Virus record (IMG/VR): IMGVR_UViG_3300045910_000157
Location: 1 to 34,420 of that record
Source: a virus
DNA length: 34,420 nucleotides
Direction: 5' to 3' (one strand)
The notes under the pieces are model-generated. The model was not told where the DNA came from. It worked only from the letters and a program-made list of their open reading frames with translations, and ran no database searches. Positions 1 through 6,442 of this stretch are shown piece by piece (position 1 is the first letter of the stretch; every line of letters begins with the position of its first letter). Made by a program: the position numbers and the translations under genes.

Positions 1-14
1 CGCCCGACGGACCC
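1..14. repeat. Terminal direct repeat, left copy
   Basis: The 14 bases CGCCCGACGGACCC open the window and are repeated exactly as its last 14 bases. Together with an ORF that reads through the join, this indicates a circular molecule or cohesive ends. The join lies just upstream of the small terminase gene, where a cos site would be expected in a lambda-like phage; the cos reading is inference. Confidence 0.8.
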
Positions 15-100
15 TGCCGGGAGACCCCCAGCGGTAGGGTTCCCGTGGCATCGAGCCCAAGACCCAGTTGGACGGCCATATCCGTTTGCCGCGACTTCAT
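1..100 (-). CDS. Small ORF crossing the contig ends (5' part; continues to 34369)
   Basis: A 44-aa ORF starts at 100 with ATG overlapping the stop of the ERCC4 nuclease gene (ATGA at 97-100). It runs to base 1 and, after the 14-base terminal repeat is collapsed, continues in frame from 34406 to a TAG at 34369-34371. The product starts MKSRQTDMAVQLGLG and ends RRSGMSDRHAP. Its end overlaps the terS start. I recognise no domain. The coupled start and the open frame through the join make it a plausible small gene, and it links the early operon to the terminase genes. It may instead be a leader that couples translation into terS. Confidence 0.45.
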   Translation of the reverse strand, partial: MKSRQTDMAVQLGLGLDATGTLPLGVSRQGPSG

Positions 101-603
101 GGTGTCACCTCACTGTTCCGTTGCGCCCGCTCATGCGCGCGGCAAAGCCTGATCGCCCGGGTGAGCGGCTGAGTCAGGAACCGATAGGCGAACGCGACCG
201 CGAGGCCGGGGGTCGAGGCGAAGATGATGGGCGGGTAATCGCGGCACCAGGCTGCGATGGTCGGGACAACGATCCCTGACTTGCCGGACCGTTGGTGCGC
301 GTAGCCTTCCAGGTCCGCCAGCGATCCCTCGCAGACCACCGCGAAGTGTCGCAGGAAGCGTGCGCGGGCCAGCTCGCGGACGAAGCGTTCGCGCTCGGCG
401 AACAGGCAGGCGTACAGGTCGGCGACCGACTTGCGTTCGATACCTGCAAGCGTCGGATCGGCAGCCAGGGCGAAGTCCCCGGTTTCGAGTGCCTGACGGA
501 CGAGGATGACGTTGAGAGGCCAGTGCGGCGTCCACGGGTGGTCCTTGGGCTCGGGCTCCCGAGTGTCCATCAGGATGCTGACCTTCGGTGTGGGTGCACT
601 CAT
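97..603 (-). CDS. ERCC4-type (XPF-like) nuclease
   Basis: This 168-aa protein has the hallmarks of the ERCC4 nuclease fold: DTREPEP at residues 13-19, GDF at 42-44 and the signature ERKSVADL around 56-63 (E56, R57, K58, D62), matching the family pattern GD...ERKxxxD. The family cuts branched or flap DNA with metal ions. Phage members are stand-alone nuclease domains thought to resolve recombination or replication intermediates before packaging. It is the last clearly recognisable early gene, starts in an ATGA overlap with the gene ending at 600, and is followed by the ORF leading into terS. The domain call is firm; substrate and role are inferred. Confidence 0.88.
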   Translation of the reverse strand: MSAPTPKVSILMDTREPEPKDHPWTPHWPLNVILVRQALETGDFALAADPTLAGIERKSVADLYACLFAERERFVRELARARFLRHFAVVCEGSLADLEGYAHQRSGKSGIVVPTIAAWCRDYPPIIFASTPGLAVAFAYRFLTQPLTRAIRLCRAHERAQRNSEVTP

Positions 604-821
604 GCGAACGTCAGTTGTCTGGGGTCCTCTTTGGGTGCGGCGCCGGTGATGTTCCCCTGGTGCAGCATGGTGTCGCAGAGGATGCAGCCGGCGATGCTGT
701 ACTGGGTGCGGGCATGCAGTCGGCGTCCCACGAATTCGCCGGTCGTGGGCGACCAGGTGACTTTCCAGGTGTCACCATGGTGATCGGTGATGCGGATGTG
801 GGCCTGGCGGGTGCGGCTCAT
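600..821 (-). CDS. Hypothetical small protein
   Basis: Predicted 73 aa, starting MSRTRQAHIRITDHHG. I chose the ATG at 821 because it overlaps the upstream stop (ATGA at 818-821), the coupling used throughout this operon; an in-frame ATG at 836 would add five residues. The protein has a basic N-terminus, a segment resembling a short beta sheet (HIRITDHHGDTWKVTWSP) and a CxxC (CILC) in the middle, which might bind a metal. Its stop overlaps the start of the ERCC4 nuclease gene. No family recognised. Confidence 0.6.
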   Translation of the reverse strand: MSRTRQAHIRITDHHGDTWKVTWSPTTGEFVGRRLHARTQYSIAGCILCDTMLHQGNITGAAPKEDPRQLTFA

Positions 822-1108
822 GGGCATCCCAAGCATGCGTTGGTCGTTGCGCTGCCGCGGATCTCGTGTGGTCGGCGGACGCAGGGCTTGGCGGGTGGGG
901 TCAAGCGACGAGCCAGTGCGACCGCTAGGAGGGCCAAAGCGCGCATGCTGGCGCGGCGATCCAGGCAGAGGCCCACCTCAGCCCGAAGCGACAGCTCCTG
1001 AGGCGTGAAGTGTCGGCGGGACAGGTCGCGCTGCACGGCGGCGGCGTCCAGAAGGGCCAGAACGGCGTTGGGCGTGTCGCGGTGTCGGGGGAGCAGCGAG
1101 GGTTTCAT
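818..1108 (-). CDS. Hypothetical protein
   Basis: Predicted 96 aa starting at the ATG at 1108, two bases after the stop of the 128-aa gene ending at 1111. The frame stays open much further upstream, but that extension overlaps the conserved 128-aa gene and is a shadow: the same false extension appears over the second copy of that gene. The middle is helical and hydrophobic (LAVALARRL), and the C-terminal part is basic with two cysteines. No family recognised. The assignment rests on position in a tightly packed operon. Confidence 0.5.
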   Translation of the reverse strand: MKPSLLPRHRDTPNAVLALLDAAAVQRDLSRRHFTPQELSLRAEVGLCLDRRASMRALALLAVALARRLTPPAKPCVRRPHEIRGSATTNACLGCP

Positions 1109-1110
1109 GG

Positions 1111-1497
1111 TCAGACGCACGCCAACGGCGGCATCGGTATCCCGGCCTGACGCGGACGCCACCAGTGAAGGCACCCCGGATGGTGGTTCACGTAGCTGGA
1201 CTTTGGCGGACGATACTGCACGAGGCACTCCTCGTCGTCCCAGAACAGCCTGGCGACCGCCGCCATCTCCTCCCAAGTGGGCGGGAAGCGGTTGGTCAGG
1301 TGGGAGACGCTGACATGCTCGAATCCAGTGTCGAGGTTTGGAGTATCCAGCCGCCCATCTGTCGCCAGCATCTTCAGGCCGCTGAGACACCACGATTGAG
1401 GACGGATGACGAACAGACCGAACGGATCGCCCGGTTTGGATTCGTACTCGGACAGGCCGTCCAGCTTCGTGATGCGGAATTGTTCGGGGAACCTCAC
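1111..1497 (-). CDS. DUF7694-like conserved phage protein, copy 1
   Basis: A 128-aa protein with a conserved core: EHVSVSHLTNRFPPTWEEM, then LFWDDEECLVQYRPP, then YVNHHPGCLHWWRP. I recognise this pattern from small phage and bacterial proteins of unknown function (DUF7694-like). The histidines, cysteine and tryptophans cluster near the C-terminus and could form a binding site. A near-identical copy lies at 2465-2851; the C-terminal two thirds are almost the same while the first 30 residues differ. It is coupled to the upstream zinc-binding protein gene by ATGA at 1494-1497. Function unknown. Confidence 0.8.
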   Translation of the reverse strand: MRFPEQFRITKLDGLSEYESKPGDPFGLFVIRPQSWCLSGLKMLATDGRLDTPNLDTGFEHVSVSHLTNRFPPTWEEMAAVARLFWDDEECLVQYRPPKSSYVNHHPGCLHWWRPRQAGIPMPPLACV

Positions 1498-1802
1498 GAC
1501 GCCACCTCCTCGCGCTTACGGTTGAGCGCCAATCTCAGCTCAGCCCGGCGTTCCTCCCTCCATTGGTGGAGCGTCTTTCCGAAATGCTGCTCGGCGCATC
1601 GCATGCAGAACCACTCACCACAATAAAAGCAGCGAAACGCCAGACTGACCGCTCGCCGGAACCCACAGCGGCAAACGATGTGACCGTACTCCACCGCGGT
1701 CTCGTGCTGTTTCTGTATGAACTCACGGTCCTCCCGCGGAGCGGACAGGAGGTAATCCTCCAGATTGGGGGTTGACCACCTTGGAACCTCTAGGCCGTTC
1801 AC
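1494..1802 (-). CDS. Small cysteine-rich, probably zinc-binding protein
   Basis: A 102-aa protein whose centre holds CRCG, CFYCGEWFCMRC and a nearby histidine (AEQHF), the arrangement of a cross-braced or ribbon zinc site. A charged helix follows (REERRAELRLALNRKREE). Such small zinc proteins are common in phage early regions and often bind nucleic acid or host proteins; that role is inference. The gene sits between the two copies of the 128-aa gene and overlaps both neighbours by four bases (ATGA at 1799-1802 and 1494-1497). Confidence 0.65.
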   Translation of the reverse strand: MNGLEVPRWSTPNLEDYLLSAPREDREFIQKQHETAVEYGHIVCRCGFRRAVSLAFRCFYCGEWFCMRCAEQHFGKTLHQWREERRAELRLALNRKREEVAS

Positions 1803-2458
1803 GACGACACCTCCGCCCCAAGCTCATCCAACTGGCGAAAGATCGCGTCGCGTCGGTGGTCGAAGGCCTCCATCACCTTCAGAATCGCGGCCATCTTCAC
1901 GTCCCTATTCTTGATCCACTCACCAGTTTCCTCGTTCATTTCCGGCTCAGTGTCTCCAGTATCCAACCAATCTCCAGCCTTGCGGCGTTTCTGTTCGTCT
2001 GTGAGCCCCAGCCATTCCCTGGCTTTGGCCACTTCATAATCCTGCCGCGGCGGTCTGTCACCGAGCTGCTCGATCAATGCGGTCAGACGGCAGAGTACGG
2101 TTCCACCCTTGCCATCCCTCACGTCGGCGGTAACTTCGTACTTCGCATGCTCGAAGTCGCCGAGGTTGAAGAGCCGGGTGACAGAAACCCGGACGATCTG
2201 CGCCGGGCGTTGGTTGGGTTCTGCGGGTGTTTCTAGGTGCGTTTCCATAGGTCTCTTTTTTGGGTTCGGGTCGGGTTTTGGAACGGGGCAACCGTGAATC
2301 TCACGCGTGCCGCAAAGCCAGTCGTTCGAGCGGTGCCGGTAGCCGCGCCCCTGGCAAAATGATCCAGGGTCCAAGCGCGGCCAGTAGCAGGCCCGGCGCG
2401 GGCAGTCGGCATCCAGCACGTTCACCAGCTTCTTGAGTTTCTGGTCGCGGATTTTCAT
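1799..2458 (-). CDS. Early protein with Cys-rich N-terminus and conserved C-terminal part
   Basis: A 219-aa product. Residues 1-60 carry five cysteines (CPRRAC, FC, LC, GC), suggesting a small zinc-binding module. From a second methionine (METHLETPAEP, residue 71) the sequence looks like a separate domain (VRVSVTRLFNLGDFEHAKYEVTA) that I have seen as a stand-alone phage protein of unknown function. The C-terminus is helical (MAAILKVMEAFDHRRDAIFRQLDELG). Either two small genes have fused, or the ATG at residue 71 (about 2248) is a second start. The upstream gene ends at 2465. Function unknown. Confidence 0.6.
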   Translation of the reverse strand: MKIRDQKLKKLVNVLDADCPRRACYWPRLDPGSFCQGRGYRHRSNDWLCGTREIHGCPVPKPDPNPKKRPMETHLETPAEPNQRPAQIVRVSVTRLFNLGDFEHAKYEVTADVRDGKGGTVLCRLTALIEQLGDRPPRQDYEVAKAREWLGLTDEQKRRKAGDWLDTGDTEPEMNEETGEWIKNRDVKMAAILKVMEAFDHRRDAIFRQLDELGAEVSS

Positions 2459-2464
2459 GGGTTC

Positions 2465-2851
2465 TCACACGCACGCCAGCGGCGGCATCGGGATCACGGC
2501 CTGACGCGGACGCCACCAATGAAGGCACCCCGGGTGGTGGTTCACGTAACTGGACTTTGGCGGACGATACTGCACGAGGCACTCCTCGTCGTCCCAGAAC
2601 AGCCTGGCGACCGCCGCCATCTCCTCCCAAGTGGGCGGGAAGCGGTTGGTCAGGTGGGAGACGCTGACATGCTCGAATCCAGTGTCGAGGTTTGGAGTAT
2701 CCAACCGACCATCTGTCGCCATCATCTTCAGTCCCGCGAGGCACCAGGACTGCGGGCGGATGACGAACAGGCCGAATGGATCGCCGGTGCTGGACTGGTA
2801 TTGCGCTAGGCCGTCCAGTTTCGTGACGCGGAATCTCTCGGGGAACTTCAT
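2465..2851 (-). CDS. DUF7694-like conserved phage protein, copy 2
   Basis: A 128-aa paralogue of the gene at 1111-1497, from WEEM through YVNHHPGCLHWWRPRQA nearly residue for residue, and also very similar in DNA over about 270 bases at the 3' end. The N-terminal 30 residues differ more (MKFPERFRVTKLDGLAQYQSS against MRFPEQFRITKLDGLSEYESK). The offset between the copies is 1354 bases, enclosing the zinc protein and the 219-aa gene. It starts in an ATGA overlap with the 61-aa gene ending at 2848. Function unknown. Confidence 0.8.
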   Translation of the reverse strand: MKFPERFRVTKLDGLAQYQSSTGDPFGLFVIRPQSWCLAGLKMMATDGRLDTPNLDTGFEHVSVSHLTNRFPPTWEEMAAVARLFWDDEECLVQYRPPKSSYVNHHPGCLHWWRPRQAVIPMPPLACV

Positions 2852-3033
2852 GGGCTTGGCTTCCTGACTTGGGATGGTTCGGCGAGGATATGCAGCAGCA
2901 CGATGCTGTTGGTCCGGCTGAAGACGGTGGCCCAGCGTTGGGACTCGCGTTCGACGACCTGGCAGCCGCGGCCGGCCACGAAGGCCAGCGCAGCCAGGGA
3001 GAGGGACAGGAGGAGGGTGGGCAGGGTTCTCAT
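2848..3033 (-). CDS. Small exported or membrane protein
   Basis: A 61-aa protein beginning MRTLPTLLLSLSLAALAFVAGRGC: a basic start, about 17 hydrophobic residues and a cysteine at 24. This looks like a signal peptide or single membrane anchor; the cysteine resembles a lipobox but the preceding Arg-Gly is poor for lipoprotein processing. The rest is short and polar. It overlaps the replication gene before it (ATGA at 3030-3033) and the 128-aa gene after it (ATGA at 2848-2851). It could be a small membrane toxin or a spanin-like subunit, but nothing proves either. Confidence 0.55.
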   Translation of the reverse strand: MRTLPTLLLSLSLAALAFVAGRGCQVVERESQRWATVFSRTNSIVLLHILAEPSQVRKPSP

Positions 3034-3905
3034 GATGCAGGCACTTCCTGAGTCGTGTTCACCTCGTCCGCGGTTGTTCTGACACGCTTGCCCAGGCTGG
3101 CCAACATGCTGGCGATCCTGGCCTGTTCATCCGGGTTGCGCTCCTTGGGTGGGGGTGGGGGACTTGGCGGTGGCGTGGGCGTCCGCGGTGGAGGAGGCGG
3201 CAGCTCAACCGCTGGAGCGCGAACCTTCAGGCGGGTTTGCCCTAGGTCCTCGGCAAACCGGCCGAGGTTCAGGAGGTTCGACAGCTTCAGTGCCCCCGGC
3301 ATGCGCTTCTCCTGTCGGATGCCCTTCTGGATGTGAACCACGACGGCCACCAGGTCGGCCTCGTCGTGCCCCTCGGCCAGCCAATCGGCCCAGAGTTGCC
3401 GGACGGGCGGGGTGAGGGTGATCTGCTGTCCGGTCAGCCGCTCGAACCGTGCGTGCAGGTGCGCGATGGCATCTGGTTCTTGAGGCTGAGCTTCCTTGTC
3501 AGGTTCAGGATTTGCCTTCGGCGGTTTGGCTGGCTTTGAATTGGACGCCTTGAGGTGATCTTCAACGGACGCCTGGGCTTCGCGCGGGGGGAAGTTGCTC
3601 TTCGAGGGTTTATCAATTCGCTGATGCTTCGACCACTTTGGAATTTCGAGGTAGTGGTCAGCGCCCACGTTGTAGCGGATAACCATCCCCTCGGCCTCCA
3701 ATTCTTTCAGCCAGCCATCCATGCGATCAGGCACGTCGTCATCGTAGGGGAACAGAACGCTCGAGATGAGCCGCGGAGAAGCGCGACCACGACCGCAATC
3801 GTCCACGTAGAGCAAGAGGAGCACGAAGCAGAGCCTTGCTTCGCGGCTGAGGCGGCTGACCGACTCGCTGGTGACGAATTCCGGTTTCAAGGTTCGGATG
3901 CGCAT
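3030..3905 (-). CDS. Replication initiator / helicase loader (DnaD- or O-like)
   Basis: A 291-aa protein. The N-terminal ~100 residues fit the winged-helix domain of phage replisome organisers: MRIRTLKPEFVTSESVSRLSREARLCFVLLLLYVDDCGRG, then RLISSVLFPYDDD and a beta wing ending LEIPKWSKHQRIDKPSKS. A Pro/Lys/Gln linker follows, then a helical region (160-230) and a Pro-rich stretch before the C-terminus. The family binds the phage origin and recruits the replicative helicase. The gene is directly downstream of a non-coding block with 11-bp iterons, as expected for an initiator next to its origin. The N-terminal family is clear; the helicase-loading role is inferred. Confidence 0.8.
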   Translation of the reverse strand: MRIRTLKPEFVTSESVSRLSREARLCFVLLLLYVDDCGRGRASPRLISSVLFPYDDDVPDRMDGWLKELEAEGMVIRYNVGADHYLEIPKWSKHQRIDKPSKSNFPPREAQASVEDHLKASNSKPAKPPKANPEPDKEAQPQEPDAIAHLHARFERLTGQQITLTPPVRQLWADWLAEGHDEADLVAVVVHIQKGIRQEKRMPGALKLSNLLNLGRFAEDLGQTRLKVRAPAVELPPPPPRTPTPPPSPPPPPKERNPDEQARIASMLASLGKRVRTTADEVNTTQEVPAS

Positions 3906-4019
3906 TTGGCCTGGGTCGGGTTATCCGGTGGCAGGGTCCGTTATTGGCGATGATGGACGGCTATTTGGGGTGTTTTTTCCTGCCGAAGGCGCGAGAGAAA
4001 GAGAGAGAGAAAAGACATG

Positions 4020-4044
4020 TTCCTTATTCCTTATTCCCTGTTCC
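4020..4044. repeat. 7-bp tandem repeats at the origin
   Basis: TTCCTTA at 4020-4026 and 4027-4033, then TTCCCTG at 4034-4040 and a half unit TTCC. They are preceded by a purine-only tract (GAGAGAAAGAGAGAGAGAAAAG ending near 4014, of mixed A and G). Such short repeats often adjoin the unwinding region of origins. Confidence 0.6.
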
Positions 4045-4057
4045 AGGCGCCGAGTCC

Positions 4058-4112
4058 TCGGCGAACCCTCGGCGAGGATTCCACGAACCCTCCACGAACC
4101 CTCCACGAATGC
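4058..4112. repeat. Iteron array A: five 11-bp units
   Basis: Five contiguous units in exact 11-bp register: TCGGCGAACCC (4058), TCGGCGAGGAT (4069), TCCACGAACCC (4080), TCCACGAACCC (4091), TCCACGAATGC (4102). A weaker sixth unit may precede them at 4047. The period of one helical turn would place bound initiator molecules on one face of the DNA. Confidence 0.8.
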
Positions 4113-4196
4113 GTTGCAAGTTGCGTATTGTAAGATTCTTGCAAAACGACATCTGAGGAGCATTTCTCGATGATTTGGCGGGTTTGGTGGTTGAAA

Positions 4197-4245
4197 CCCC
4201 AAAGGCCGATTTGGGGGGGAGGGGGGGAGGGGTCCCCCCCCCTCC
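4197..4245. other. Hairpin and G/C homopolymer tract in the origin
   Basis: CCCCAAA (4197-4203) pairs with TTTGGGG (4210-4216) around a six-base loop. The G run then continues as G7-A-G7-A-G4, followed by T, C9 and TCC; GGAGGGG can pair with CCCCTCC (4226-4245). The G runs could form a quadruplex. Homopolymers of this length are also error-prone in sequencing, so exact lengths are uncertain. Confidence 0.55.
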
Positions 4246-4287
4246 GCAGAGGCTGTTTTGAAGTGGGAGAGAAGCCTCCTGGAGGAT

Positions 4288-4331
4288 TCGCCGAAGCTTC
4301 GCCGAACCCTCGGCGAATAGTCGGCGAATTG
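4288..4331. repeat. Iteron array B: four 11-bp units
   Basis: Four units in exact 11-bp register: TCGCCGAAGCT (4288), TCGCCGAACCC (4299), TCGGCGAATAG (4310), TCGGCGAATTG (4321). They match the core of array A (TCGSCGAA). The first two are also inverted relative to the last two (TTCGCCGAA is the complement of TTCGGCGAA), which gives the array dyad symmetry. Confidence 0.8.
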
Positions 4332-4352
4332 CGGTCCGCAAGCGCATGAAAT

Positions 4353-5219
4353 TCAAACCTCGATGAGGCGGTCCTTGCCGGTGCGGACACCGACCTTGGT
4401 TTCTTTCCAGATACGCAGGCCGGCGACCTTAGGTTCCCCCGCGCCGGCCTCGGCCAGGCGTCCGATGACCTCGTTGATCTCCTGCCGGCAGGGTTCGATT
4501 CGGACCAGACCGGGGTTCGTCCTGGCCAACAGCCAGATATCGGTGACCTCGAAGAGCCACACGGCACGGACGGTTTGGCCTTCGGTGCGCGTCGGGGCTT
4601 GGACGGTCGGCAGTGACTCGATCTCCTGGTTGCGGAGTTCGCCTTGCCGCAGCGCCTGTTTCTCAGCCTCGAGGGCGATGCGCATGGCCTCAGCCTTGGC
4701 GCGCGCCTCGATGGCTTCGCGTTCGGCTGCGCTCTTTGCCGCGGCTGCTTTGGCGGCCGCTTGGGCGGCGGCCTCCTGGGCGGCGCGCTCGGCCTCGGCC
4801 CGGATGCGGGCCAGCTCGGCCTGGCGTTCGGCTTCGATCCGGGCCAGCTCGGCCTGGCGCCGGCGTTCCTGCTCACGCACACGCTCAAGCTGTTCGGTCT
4901 GCCAGTCAGCGGCGGCCTTGGCGATGCGGACTTCCTCAGCCTTCAGCTCCTCGGCGAACTTCTTGGCGGTAGCGTCAATGCGGCGGCAGAGATCGAGGAC
5001 GGGTTCCTTGACGGTCTTGCGGGCATCCTCGACTCGATTGAGCATGCCCCGGATTTCCTTCATGGCCGCGATGGCGGCCTCGTTGTGGATGGCGTTGCGG
5101 ACAGCGCCGACCAGCGCGGACCGCTCGAGGATGGCATCGCGCAGGGCAACGGCTTCCTCGGTGGGCGTACAGCGGATCGCGTCATGCTCGAACACGACAA
5201 GTTCGGCGCCGGCACTCAC
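4353..5219 (-). CDS. Coiled-coil early protein
   Basis: I start this gene at the GTG at 5219, which overlaps the stop of the upstream gene as GTGA, giving 288 aa; the longer upstream frame has no better start. Residues ~5-110 are helical (MLNRVEDARKTVKEPVLDLCRRIDATAKKFAEELKAEE), then comes a long Ala/Glu/Arg-rich coiled coil (about 110-205) that automatic annotation often labels TolA-like, then a folded C-terminus (VRAVWLFEVTDIWLLARTNPGLVRI...GLRIWKETKVGVRTGK). I know similar proteins beside phage recombination genes; their function is not established. It lies just upstream of the candidate origin. Confidence 0.7.
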   Translation of the reverse strand: MSAGAELVVFEHDAIRCTPTEEAVALRDAILERSALVGAVRNAIHNEAAIAAMKEIRGMLNRVEDARKTVKEPVLDLCRRIDATAKKFAEELKAEEVRIAKAAADWQTEQLERVREQERRRQAELARIEAERQAELARIRAEAERAAQEAAAQAAAKAAAAKSAAEREAIEARAKAEAMRIALEAEKQALRQGELRNQEIESLPTVQAPTRTEGQTVRAVWLFEVTDIWLLARTNPGLVRIEPCRQEINEVIGRLAEAGAGEPKVAGLRIWKETKVGVRTGKDRLIEV

Positions 5220-6442
5220 TCCGCACCTCCCTTCCGACCGCGGAGCTCGGCGAGCTGGGTGAGCAGACCGCCCTTGGCCCGCAGGAGCCGGGTGCACATC
5301 GCGTCGGGCAGGTCATCGAACGATGGGATCGAGTCCGCATCCGGGACGTTGCCGGAGTCCAGACCCCACAGCCGAAAATCATCGAAGGTGAAGCCCGCCC
5401 CAAGGACCGCCTCGGCCAGTTGCTGTTGGATGGTCGCCACCGGCTTGGCCGGCGCCTTGGTGGCTTTGAGCTTGGGTGCGGCAGGCGCTTTGGGCAATGG
5501 GACCATGTCGGGGATCTCGTCCTCATCGGTCTCCGCGCTTGCCTCAGCCGATGGCGCGGCCTGGGCCGTGGGCTGCTGAGGTTCGGCTGATGTCGGTCCC
5601 TGCGCCTTGGGCCGGAAGTCGGACCAGGATGCCTCACCATCCCGGATGGCCGAGAAAATGGCGCGCAGTTCGGCGAGCTGGCGCGGTGAGACAGCGTTCA
5701 GTGCGCACCCGAGATAAGCCTCGATCTCGGACGGGATGATGCCGATGCCGGCAAAGGCATCCGCGATCCGCTTGGCTTCGGCCTGCGGGTCCGTGCCGCC
5801 CTTGGCGATGGTCTCCTTGATGGTCTCGGTCGCCTCCTCGATGATGTCCCCTGGGATGAGCCGCAGGCCCGAGTTGCGGATGGCTTTGGACTTGGCCGCG
5901 TTGACCTTGACGAACAGGTCGTCCTCGGTGGCCCGGAGGATGTACACCTTGCGGCCTTGGGAATTTGTCCGGGTGGCGAGAACCTCCTGTCCCTCCTTGG
6001 GCGAGCTGCGTTCGACCGTCTTGTTGAGGATGACCTCGTCGCAGTAGGAGACGTTCGACTCGAGGTCGGCGACCGTGATGCGAACGAGCCGGCGTTCGTC
6101 ATCCTCCCAGGCCGTGACGGCCGACACATCCACGTTGCGCCAGGCTTTCACGGCCTCCTCAGCGAAGCGGATGCTGAGTCCCTCGATAGTGCGCTGACCA
6201 ACGGGCTTGCGGTAGAGCGCGCCCGCGGCGAAGCGCGGTCGCTTGCAGGCCTCGAGGATCGCGGCCCGCGCGCCCAGGACGGACCGGGGACGTTGCAATG
6301 CGATGACGAACTTGGCTTCGATGGTGGCCTTGGCCAGTGCGGCGGATGCCGAAGCGGCGACCTCGACAGCGGATTTCTCCGGTGGCGGTGGCGCCAGGAC
6401 GGCCAGCGAAGTGGATGACGTGATGGTCTGTTCGGTGCTCAT
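5216..6442 (-). CDS. Conserved phage protein, putative recombination/ssDNA-annealing
   Basis: A 408-aa protein. Residues ~30-280 form a conserved block: IALQRPRSVLGARAAILEACKRPRFAAGALYRKPVG, IEGLSIRFAEEAVKAWRN, ITVADLESNVSYCDEVILNKTVERS, then AAKSKAIRNSGLRLIPGDIIEEA and DAFAGIGIIPSEIEAYLG. The phrase GLSIRFAE followed by an invariant region resembles RecT-type annealing proteins, and homologues I recall sit in early phage operons; the function is inferred and not firm. A low-complexity Ala/Pro/Glu linker (~285-345) leads to a short C-terminal helical part. The gene follows the structured non-coding region. Its leader has GAGAACC directly before ATG. Confidence 0.75.
   Translation of the reverse strand: MSTEQTITSSTSLAVLAPPPPEKSAVEVAASASAALAKATIEAKFVIALQRPRSVLGARAAILEACKRPRFAAGALYRKPVGQRTIEGLSIRFAEEAVKAWRNVDVSAVTAWEDDERRLVRITVADLESNVSYCDEVILNKTVERSSPKEGQEVLATRTNSQGRKVYILRATEDDLFVKVNAAKSKAIRNSGLRLIPGDIIEEATETIKETIAKGGTDPQAEAKRIADAFAGIGIIPSEIEAYLGCALNAVSPRQLAELRAIFSAIRDGEASWSDFRPKAQGPTSAEPQQPTAQAAPSAEASAETDEDEIPDMVPLPKAPAAPKLKATKAPAKPVATIQQQLAEAVLGAGFTFDDFRLWGLDSGNVPDADSIPSFDDLPDAMCTRLLRAKGGLLTQLAELRGRKGGAE

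Larger units (their letters stand above)
3906..4352. other. Candidate replication origin (non-coding, iteron arrays)
   Basis: A 447-base gap without a convincing gene, between the replication initiator and the coiled-coil protein. It holds 7-bp repeats (TTCCTTA, 4020-4044), five 11-bp iterons (4058-4112), an AT-richer stretch (4112-4185) that could be the unwinding element, a hairpin (4197-4216), long G and C runs (4213-4245) and four more 11-bp iterons (4288-4331). Iterons beside an initiator gene are the classical layout of a theta-type phage or plasmid origin. It also carries the leader of the initiator gene, so the same sites could autoregulate it. Confidence 0.7.

Noticed and set aside
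1109-1393. N-terminal extension of the 96-aa gene, and the similar frame at 2301-2744
   Set aside because: Both overlap the two copies of the conserved 128-aa gene in another frame; they resemble each other only because that gene is duplicated.
2848-3033. 61-aa protein as a true lipoprotein or spanin
   Set aside because: The residues before the cysteine (Gly-Arg-Gly) fit a lipobox poorly, and no partner gene is visible; kept only as a membrane or exported protein.
4024-4356. 110-aa and 93-aa minus-strand ORFs over the origin
   Set aside because: They read through 11-bp repeats and homopolymer runs, with repeat-derived sequence (GGFVEGS, RRGFAEDS); no independent protein evidence.
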